Shown piece after piece: positions 1 to 4,700 of a DNA stretch of 5,157 nt. Source of the stretch: Gallionellaceae bacterium. GTDB taxonomy: Bacteria; Pseudomonadota; Gammaproteobacteria; Burkholderiales; Gallionellaceae. A program made the translations under genes and the position numbers. Below the pieces are notes generated by a model. The model saw nothing but the letters and a program-made list of their open reading frames with translations. It was not told the origin of the DNA and ran no database searches. The stretch is taken from contig JAUYFR010000082.1 in the NCBI GenBank assembly GCA_030690855.1, forward strand, positions 1 to 5,157. The letters run 5' to 3'. How positions within the stretch are numbered: the first letter of the stretch is position 1; every line of letters begins with the position of its first letter.

Positions 1-2
1 CC

Positions 3-803
3 CGAGGCGAGATCGACGGCTATACCGAGTTCGTGAAGATTTACGGCGCGAAGGGGCTGGCCTACATCAAGGTCAACGACATTACACAACTCAACGAGAC
101 CGGCCTGCAATCGCCGATCGTGAAAAATCTTCACGAGGCGGCGCTGAAAACCATCATCGAACGCACCGGCGCGCAGAACGGCGACCTAATCTTCTTCGGC
201 GCAGACAAGACCAAGATCGTCAACGATGCGCTCGGCGCGTTGCGCGGCAAGATCGGCCACGAGAAGGGCTACGTCAATGGCAAGGCATGGGAGCCGCTAT
301 GGGTGGTGGACTTCCCAATGTTCGAATACGACGAGGAAGCCAAGCGCTGGACGGCTTGCCATCATCCGTTCACCGCGCCCAAGGACGAACACCTCGCGCT
401 GCTGGAAAGCGATCCGGGCAAATGCCTGGCCAAGGCTTACGACCTGGCATTGAACGGCTCTGAACTCGGCGGCGGCTCGGTGCGTATCCACAAGGAAACG
501 GTGCAATCGCAGGTGTTCCGCGCGCTCAACATCGGCGCGGAAGAAGCGCAGCTCAAGTTCGGCTTCCTGCTCGACGCGCTGCAATACGGCGCGCCGCCGC
601 ACGGCGGGCTAGCCTTCGGCCTCGACCGCATCGTCGCCATGATGACCGGCTCCGAATCCATCCGCGACGTAATCGCTTTCCCCAAGACCCAGCGCGCGCA
701 ATGTTTACTGACGCAGGCGCCGTCTGCGGTGGACGAAAAGCAGTTGCGCGAACTGCACATCCGTTTGCGTCAGCCCGCACCGACCGAAGCCGCCAAGGAA
801 TAA
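3..803 (+). CDS. aspS: Aspartyl-tRNA synthetase, C-terminal part (5' end outside window)
   Basis: This is a class II aminoacyl-tRNA synthetase that charges tRNA(Asp) (or tRNA(Asp) and tRNA(Asn), if non-discriminating) with aspartate in the cytoplasm. The frame is open from the left edge, so the gene starts upstream; about 266 residues are present out of roughly 590-600 usual for bacterial AspRS. The window opens inside the bacterial insertion (GAD) domain (EFVKIYGAKGLAYIKVND). The catalytic core then resumes with WVVDFPMFEYDEE and CHHPFTAPKDEH. ELGGGSVRIH follows, and class II motif 3 GGLAFGLDR lies at 603-629, followed by SIRDVIAFPKTQRAQC. The GTG at 33 is an internal codon, not the start. 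The gene is GC-rich with many C/G third positions, unlike everything downstream. Its last codons carry the ribosome binding site of the next gene, 6 nt away. The identity is certain; tRNA specificity cannot be read from this part. Confidence 0.97.
   Translation, partial: RGEIDGYTEFVKIYGAKGLAYIKVNDITQLNETGLQSPIVKNLHEAALKTIIERTGAQNGDLIFFGADKTKIVNDALGALRGKIGHEKGYVNGKAWEPLWVVDFPMFEYDEEAKRWTACHHPFTAPKDEHLALLESDPGKCLAKAYDLALNGSELGGGSVRIHKETVQSQVFRALNIGAEEAQLKFGFLLDALQYGAPPHGGLAFGLDRIVAMMTGSESIRDVIAFPKTQRAQCLLTQAPSAVDEKQLRELHIRLRQPAPTEAAKE
795..800 (+). promoter_or_regulatory. Ribosome binding site for mrr, inside the aspS 3' end
   Basis: AAGGAA forms the last two sense codons of aspS and lies 9 nt before the ATG at 810. 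It supports that start and suggests that mrr is translated from a message reading through from aspS. Confidence 0.7.
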
Positions 804-809
804 TTCAAA

Positions 810-1736
810 ATGGCGATTCCTGATTTTCAGACGCTGATGCTTCCACTATTGAAGCTATTGGCTGATAAGCAGGAACACGCTATGCGGGAAGTGACGACAT
901 TATTATCCGATCAGTTTCAGTTGACTGATGAGGAGCGCAATTTATCGTCGGAAGTCAGTGGTCAAGGGGTGATGTATAACCGGACTGCTTGGGCTAAAAC
1001 CTACTTAAAAAGAGCTGGATTGATTGAGCAACCAAGGCGTGGTTACTTTAAAATTTCTACGAATGGTGAGAAGGTTTTAAAGATACCTCCTCTTTCCATC
1101 AACCTGAAATTTCTTGAGCAATTTCCAGAATATATCTCGGCTAGAGAAAATCAGAGTCAATCAGAAATATCTCCGCAACCGCTTGAAGTTACTGTTATAA
1201 AAAGCGCCACTCCAGATGAGCTAATTGCCAGTGGTGTAAAAAGCATTCGAGATAATTTGGTTAGCGAAATATTGGATCAAATACGAGTGGGAACCCCATT
1301 TTTCTTTGAGAAATTGGTGGTCAATCTATTTGTGAAAATGGGTTATGGCGGTGCGCAGCAAGGCAGTGCTTGGGTAACGGGACGCAGCGGAGATGGCGGG
1401 ATCGATGGGGTGATACATGAAGACAAGCTTGGCTTGGATGTGATTTACATCCAAGCCAAGCGCTGGAAGGAAGGGAATACGGTTGGAGGCCCAGATATGC
1501 AGCAATTTGTTGGTGCATTGGCGACCCGTAAGGCCAAGAAAGGTATCTTTGTAACGGCCTCTGAATTCACTAAGGCGGCAAAGGAAGTGGTAAGCCAATT
1601 GGGGCATGAACCGCGCGTGGTTTTGATTGATGGGATCATGCTGGCAAATTTGATGATTGATTACAACGTAGGGGTTTCGGTATCAGAAACCTATGAAATC
1701 AAGAAAATTGATTCGGATTATTTTTTAGAGGAATGA
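810..1736 (+). CDS. mrr: Mrr-type restriction endonuclease (type IV)
   Basis: The 308-residue length is close to that of E. coli Mrr (about 304). Residues 1-92 look like the Mrr N-terminal winged-helix DNA-binding domain (Mrr_N), with NRTAWAKTYLKRAGLIEQPRRG at 57-78 (split as helix then wing). A polar linker of about 30 residues follows. Residues 160-290 form the Mrr catalytic domain, a PD-(D/E)xK nuclease. Visible motifs are FFEKLV (165-170), GDGGIDG (194-200) with the likely catalytic D199, and YIQAKRW (213-219) with Q215 and K217. Mrr enzymes cut DNA carrying methylated bases in the cytoplasm; no methyltransferase gene is nearby, which fits a type IV system. The catalytic residues are intact, so it is probably active. 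The gene is lower in GC than aspS and its TGA ends 2 nt before the preferred start of the RNase gene. A perfect hairpin lies within it (1427-1461). The family is secure; the target modification is unknown. Confidence 0.93.
   Translation: MAIPDFQTLMLPLLKLLADKQEHAMREVTTLLSDQFQLTDEERNLSSEVSGQGVMYNRTAWAKTYLKRAGLIEQPRRGYFKISTNGEKVLKIPPLSINLKFLEQFPEYISARENQSQSEISPQPLEVTVIKSATPDELIASGVKSIRDNLVSEILDQIRVGTPFFFEKLVVNLFVKMGYGGAQQGSAWVTGRSGDGGIDGVIHEDKLGLDVIYIQAKRWKEGNTVGGPDMQQFVGALATRKAKKGIFVTASEFTKAAKEVVSQLGHEPRVVLIDGIMLANLMIDYNVGVSVSETYEIKKIDSDYFLEE
1427..1461. repeat. Perfect 15-bp inverted repeat with 5-nt loop inside mrr
   Basis: The left arm GCTTGGCTTGGATGT (1427-1441) is the exact reverse complement of the right arm ACATCCAAGCCAAGC (1447-1461); the loop is GATTT. 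I checked all 15 pairs base by base. The arms are in codon register within mrr: codons for L207-G208-L209-D210 pair with those for I214-Q215-A216-K217, the active-site strand. It would form a stable stem in mRNA. There is no U tract after it, so it is not a standard rho-independent terminator. Function, if any, is unknown. Confidence 0.95.
1727..1732 (+). promoter_or_regulatory. Ribosome binding site that decides the RNase start
   Basis: AGAGGA sits in the final codons of mrr. It directly abuts the ATG at 1733, too close to use, but is 6 nt before the ATG at 1739. The 1739 start is therefore preferred. Confidence 0.7.
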
Positions 1737-1738
1737 GC

Positions 1739-2119
1739 ATGGGGCTGACGAATAGAGCAGTTTTAAGTTGCATTCTTTCGTTATCATTTCTTTGTGTTTC
1801 ACAGGTTCAAGCACGTAATCATTATTCGCAAGATGCAGTAGCTATCTCAGCCATTTTACTTGTAGAACTACCGCCCCAAGCACGTGACACCTTTCATCTC
1901 ATCAAACAAGGCGGCCCTTTCCCTTATCCTCGCGATGGCGTCGTGTTCGGTAATCGCGAGCGTCAATTGCCACTGCAATCAAGAAATTACTATCGAGAAT
2001 ACACCGTAAAAACACCGGGAGCCCACAATCGTGGCGCACGTCGTATTGTGTGCGGTGTCGTTCCCGAGTGTTATTACACTGGTGATCATTATCAATCCTT
2101 CAAACGCATCAAGGAGTAA
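1739..2119 (+). CDS. Exported guanyl-specific ribonuclease, barnase/RNase Sa (N1/T1) family
   Basis: This is a small 126-residue RNase predicted to cleave single-stranded RNA after guanine. From M1 at 1739 it has a Sec signal peptide: basic R6, a hydrophobic stretch to about residue 20, and a likely cleavage after VQA (residue 25), giving a mature domain of about 101 residues. Comparison with RNase Sa from memory shows a close match: LPPQARDT (44-51), GPFPYPRDGVVFGNRE (59-74), YYREYTV (84-90), GARRIVCG (99-106) and TGDHYQSF (114-121). By this match the catalytic residues are E87 (Sa E54), R98 (Sa R65), R102 (Sa R69) and H117 (Sa H85). E74 and N72 match the guanine-binding E41 and N39. All are intact, so it should be active. 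The terminal disulfide of RNase Sa (C7-C96) is absent; C105 and C111 could instead pair. An alternative start at 1733 overlaps the mrr stop but has poor ribosome-site spacing. The inhibitor gene follows 3 nt downstream. Confidence 0.93.
   Translation: MGLTNRAVLSCILSLSFLCVSQVQARNHYSQDAVAISAILLVELPPQARDTFHLIKQGGPFPYPRDGVVFGNRERQLPLQSRNYYREYTVKTPGAHNRGARRIVCGVVPECYYTGDHYQSFKRIKE
2111..2116 (+). promoter_or_regulatory. Strong ribosome binding site for the barstar gene
   Basis: AAGGAG, the last two sense codons of the RNase gene, lies 6 nt before the barstar ATG at 2123. It is a better match to the consensus than the RNase gene's own site (AGAGGA), as expected if inhibitor must not fall short of enzyme. 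Confidence 0.75.
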
Positions 2120-2122
2120 GCC

Positions 2123-2527
2123 ATGACTGATTTGTGTTCACGCTTGCAAGATGTCACCGAGGCCGGTGTCTATGTGTTGAATTGCCCGTTGACGATGCTA
2201 GAAGCGAATGTGGCATTGTCTGGCTTGAATTTGCTTGAGTGCGATTTGCTTGACGTGACGGGCAAGGGTGCGCTTTTGGCTAAGTTGGCACAGGTGTTAA
2301 AAGCGCCTGATTGGTTTGGTCATAACTGGGATGCGTTAGCGGATGTGATGACCGACCTTGCTTGGTTGCCGGCAGAAGGTTATGTGCTGTTGCTACGGAA
2401 TGGTGGCGAGCGACTTGGACTAAGTGAAGCCGATTTTGAAATCGTGTCAGGCGTTTTTAGCGAGACCGTGCAATACTGGAAATCGCAAAACAAACCGTTT
2501 TGGGTGTTGTTGTCGAATGATTTATAA
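2123..2527 (+). CDS. Barstar-family ribonuclease inhibitor
   Basis: This 134-residue cytoplasmic protein matches the barstar family. The diagnostic helix is PDWFGHNWDALADVMTDL (62-79), equivalent to the barstar helix that plugs the barnase active site. Aligned by eye to barstar, W64 matches Y29, D70 matches D35, D74 matches the key D39 and E114 (in VFSE) matches E76; barstar W38 is replaced by A73. A beta strand GYVLLLRN (86-93) and a C-terminal strand FWVLLSND complete the fold. An N-terminal extension of about 35 residues relative to the 90-residue barstar is present. Its expected role is to bind and silence the RNase made from the gene immediately upstream before it is exported. No signal peptide is seen, as expected for an inhibitor retained in the cell. 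The start at 2123 has a strong AAGGAG site. Its last 11 nt overlap the start of nudB. Confidence 0.93.
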   Translation: MTDLCSRLQDVTEAGVYVLNCPLTMLEANVALSGLNLLECDLLDVTGKGALLAKLAQVLKAPDWFGHNWDALADVMTDLAWLPAEGYVLLLRNGGERLGLSEADFEIVSGVFSETVQYWKSQNKPFWVLLSNDL

Positions 2528-2963
2528 ACAGCCTATTTCTGCATTAGTGGTGATTTACACCGAGAAACTTGAAGTGTTGTTAATAGAACGCGCCGATTAC
2601 GCAGGGGCTTGGCAGTCAGTTACAGGAAGCCGTGACGATGAAGAAACGTTGCGTGAAACGGCGATTCGCGAAGTGGCGGAAGAAACCGGCATCGACGCAA
2701 CGCAATTTAAACTCATCGATTGGCAGCTACAAAATGTGTATGACATCTATGCCAAGTGGGTGCATCGCTTTCCTCCGGGCACGACACACAACACTGAGCA
2801 TGTATTTGGTTTGCAATTGTCACATCAAGTAGCCGTAAAACTCGCACCACGTGAGCATGTGAGTTACCAGTGGCTACCTTACAAAATTGCGGCAGAAAAA
2901 GTGTTTTCGCCAAGTAACCGAGCGGCGATTTTGCAATTACCAGAGCGCATTCAACATGACTGA
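2517..2963 (+). CDS. nudB: Dihydroneopterin triphosphate pyrophosphatase (Nudix)
   Basis: NudB removes pyrophosphate from 7,8-dihydroneopterin triphosphate, an early step of folate synthesis in the cytoplasm. The 148 residues match the E. coli protein (150) in length and pattern: YKQPISALVVIY at 3-14, AWQSVTGS at 31-38, and a perfect Nudix box GX5EX7REUXEEXGU from G37 to I59 with metal-binding residues R51, E52, E55 and E56. RFPPGTTHNTEHVF (84-97) matches the NudB-specific R-x-x-PG-x-T-x-NTE segment. The ATG at 2517 is chosen because homology begins at MIYKQP; the frame is open further upstream (to an ATG at 2424) but that part only reads barstar out of frame. No Shine-Dalgarno site is visible, so translation probably depends on coupling to barstar, whose stop lies 8 nt inside nudB. 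E. coli also has nudB directly after aspS, so here three genes separate the pair. The nadA start overlaps its end by 8 nt. Confidence 0.95.
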   Translation: MIYKQPISALVVIYTEKLEVLLIERADYAGAWQSVTGSRDDEETLRETAIREVAEETGIDATQFKLIDWQLQNVYDIYAKWVHRFPPGTTHNTEHVFGLQLSHQVAVKLAPREHVSYQWLPYKIAAEKVFSPSNRAAILQLPERIQHD

Positions 2964-4053
2964 AAACGTAATTTCGATTGCTTACGATCATCCTGATACT
3001 GCTCAAGCCTCTTGCAGTACAGCCCATGCGTGGGCGAAAAAGCCGCGCGAACCGGAGGCCAGTGAAAAGGTAGAGCTGATTGCACGCATCAAACACATGC
3101 TGAAAGAGCAGGATGCTGTGCTAGTGGCACACTATTACGTTCACCCCGATTTGCAAGATTTAGCTGAAGCCACTGGCGGTATTGTTTCTGATTCACTCGA
3201 CATGGCAAATTTCGGCCACCAGCATTCGGCCAAAACGATTGTCGTTGCAGGCGTACGTTTTATGGGTGAGACAGCGAAAATTTTAAATCCCGAAAAACGT
3301 ATATTGATGCCTGACCTAGAGGCGGAATGCTCGCTCGACTTGGGCTGTCAGGCAGAGGAATTCGCGGCATTTTGTGATGCGCATCCAGACCGCACGGTGG
3401 TGGTGTATGCCAATACCAGTGCGGCGGTAAAGGCGCGTGCAGATTGGATGGTGACCAGCTCCATTGCATTGCCAGTGGTGAAGCACTTAATGGAGCAAGG
3501 CAAAAAAATATTGTGGGCGCCGGATAAGCATTTAGGCGGTTATGTGCAAGAACAAACAGGCGCTGATATGTTGCTGTGGCAAGGTTCGTGCATCGTGCAT
3601 GATGAATACAAGGCGCAAGAATTAATCGAATTAAAAGCGCTGCATCCTGGCGCGCTAGTGTTGGTGCATCCTGAGTCGCCGCGAGCGGTGGTGAAGTTAG
3701 CCGATGTGGTGGGCTCAACCACGCAATTGATTAAAGCTGCGCAGCAATCGAAGGCAAATGAATTTATCGTTGCTACCGATAACGGTATCCTCCATAAGAT
3801 GCGCACTTTATGCCCAGATAAAGTTTTTCTCGAAGCGCCTACTGCGGGCAAAGGGGCGAATTGCACCAGTTGTAGTCACTGTCCGTGGATGGCAATGAAC
3901 GGCTTGCTTAATTTGGCGGAGGTGCTGGAAAACGGCAAAAATGAAATTTTGATTGATCCGCAGATTATTCCGCGTGCAGTACAGCCTATTCATCGCATGT
4001 TAGATTTTGCTAAGCGAATTAATTTGCCGAGCCGAAATTTGGGAAATGCTTAG
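2956..4053 (+). CDS. nadA: Quinolinate synthase
   Basis: NadA condenses iminoaspartate (from NadB) with dihydroxyacetone phosphate to give quinolinate, the precursor of NAD, using an oxygen-sensitive [4Fe-4S] cluster. From the ATG at 2956 it has 365 residues, slightly longer than E. coli NadA (347) through its N-terminus. Motifs: AHYYVHPDLQDLAEATGG (58-75), SDSLDMA (78-84), GVRFMGETAKIL (99-110), DLEAECSLDLGC (120-131), YANTSAAVKA (151-160), WAPDKHLGGY (187-196), GSCIVHDEY (210-218), HPES (238-241), STTQ (254-257) and the C-terminal CTSCSHCPWMAMN (303-315). The cluster ligands by comparison with E. coli are C125, C212 and C309; the extra C303 and C306 match the CxxCxxC of the E. coli enzyme. 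All key residues are intact. It overlaps nudB by 8 nt, and no strong ribosome site is visible, suggesting coupling. Earlier in-frame ATG/GTG codons exist (frame open from 2887), but they lie within nudB and add no recognisable NadA sequence. No nadB or nadC is in the window. Confidence 0.98.
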   Translation: MTENVISIAYDHPDTAQASCSTAHAWAKKPREPEASEKVELIARIKHMLKEQDAVLVAHYYVHPDLQDLAEATGGIVSDSLDMANFGHQHSAKTIVVAGVRFMGETAKILNPEKRILMPDLEAECSLDLGCQAEEFAAFCDAHPDRTVVVYANTSAAVKARADWMVTSSIALPVVKHLMEQGKKILWAPDKHLGGYVQEQTGADMLLWQGSCIVHDEYKAQELIELKALHPGALVLVHPESPRAVVKLADVVGSTTQLIKAAQQSKANEFIVATDNGILHKMRTLCPDKVFLEAPTAGKGANCTSCSHCPWMAMNGLLNLAEVLENGKNEILIDPQIIPRAVQPIHRMLDFAKRINLPSRNLGNA

Positions 4054-4073
4054 TAGTTTCAATATTGTTACCC

Positions 4074-4079
4074 AAGGAG
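4074..4079 (+). promoter_or_regulatory. Ribosome binding site that decides the GTG start of the LpoB-like gene
   Basis: AAGGAG is the only strong site between nadA and the lipoprotein gene. It is 5 nt before GTG 4085 but 14 nt before ATG 4094, so it favours the GTG. Confidence 0.7.
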
Positions 4080-4084
4080 TTCAC

Positions 4085-4681
4085 GTGTCTACGATGAGAA
4101 ATTGTTTATTGGTCTGCCTAGTTACATTGGCTTTATTGGGCTGCGCAACTGAGGTTTCTCGTTTGAGTCTCAATGAAATTAATGATCTCTCCGGTAATTG
4201 GAATGACACTGATTCACGCCTTGTGTCAGAGGAAATGATCCGCGATGCAATGACTAAATCTTGGATTGAAAATCATACGAAAAAATCGGGCAAGCCGCCT
4301 GTTGTGATTATCGGCAAGGTTCGCAACTATTCGCATGAGCATATTAATACGAGAACTTTTGTGGCTGATCTGGAGCGTGCTTTTGCTAATTCAGGGAGGG
4401 TAGAAGTCGTTGCTTCAGTAGAGGAGCGTGACGGGCTTCGCGAAGAACGAAAGGATATGGATATTCATGCAACAGAGATGAGTAGAAAGGCGGCAGGTAG
4501 TGAAGTCGCTGCGGACTATATGCTAATAGGGGCGATTAATACGATTATTGACGCCTCGGGACGGGAGCAAATACGCTTCTATCAAGTCGATTTAACTTTA
4601 GTAAGTACTGACGATAACCGTAAGATTTGGATTGGTCAGAAAAAATTGAAAAAAGATGTTAAAGGCGCGCTCATTCGATAG
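4085..4681 (+). CDS. LpoB-like outer-membrane lipoprotein (possible penicillin-binding protein activator)
   Basis: This is a 198-residue predicted lipoprotein. From GTG 4085, the signal peptide runs through R5 and a hydrophobic stretch to the lipobox LLGC at 17-20; C20 would be lipidated. The +2 residue is Ala, not Asp, so sorting to the outer membrane is expected. The rest matches the LpoB family: SGNWNDTDSRLVSEEMI (36-52), KPPVVIIGKVRNYSHEHINT (70-89), ADYMLIGAI (143-151), FYQVDLTLV (165-173) and KIWIGQKKLKK (180-190). In E. coli, LpoB crosses the periplasm to stimulate the peptidoglycan synthase PBP1b. Here there are only about 16 residues between the lipid anchor and the folded core, without the long proline-rich linker of enterobacterial LpoB, so direct contact with PBP1b is doubtful. 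An ATG at 4094 is the alternative start and keeps the lipobox; the frame is open from 4007 but that overlaps nadA. It lies 31 nt after nadA and 19 nt before the LPP20-like gene. Family call is good; function is inferred. Confidence 0.85.
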   Translation: MSTMRNCLLVCLVTLALLGCATEVSRLSLNEINDLSGNWNDTDSRLVSEEMIRDAMTKSWIENHTKKSGKPPVVIIGKVRNYSHEHINTRTFVADLERAFANSGRVEVVASVEERDGLREERKDMDIHATEMSRKAAGSEVAADYMLIGAINTIIDASGREQIRFYQVDLTLVSTDDNRKIWIGQKKLKKDVKGALIR

Positions 4682-4700
4682 CGAGTGATTGGGCATCGAT

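Noticed and set aside
297..780. Long minus-strand open frames opposite aspS (297-602, 437-760, 553-780)
   Set aside because: They are shadows of the GC-rich aspS coding frame; the products are Arg/Ala/Ser-rich with no recognisable domain or start signals.
1929..1960. Inverted repeat CTCGCGAT / ATCGCGAG with a 16-nt loop in the RNase gene
   Set aside because: Arms of 8 bp with a loop of this size are expected about once by chance in a window of this length; no U tract follows.
810..2527. Transposon or integron borders around the nuclease block
   Set aside because: No transposase, integrase, terminal repeats or target duplication could be found at either edge; the block abuts aspS by 6 nt and overlaps nudB.
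2713..3096. Minus-strand frame of 127 codons across the nudB/nadA junction
   Set aside because: It lies wholly opposite two well-supported genes and has no family resemblance.
3260..3866. Minus-strand frames of 152 and 108 codons opposite nadA
   Set aside because: nadA is certain here; these products are Pro/Ser/His-rich low-information translations.
4036..4075. Possible terminator or promoter between nadA and the LpoB-like gene
   Set aside because: Only a 5-bp pairing (TTGGG/CCCAA) with a long loop is present, and the best promoter-like pair (TTGGGA, TATTGT) would start transcription at the ribosome binding site itself.
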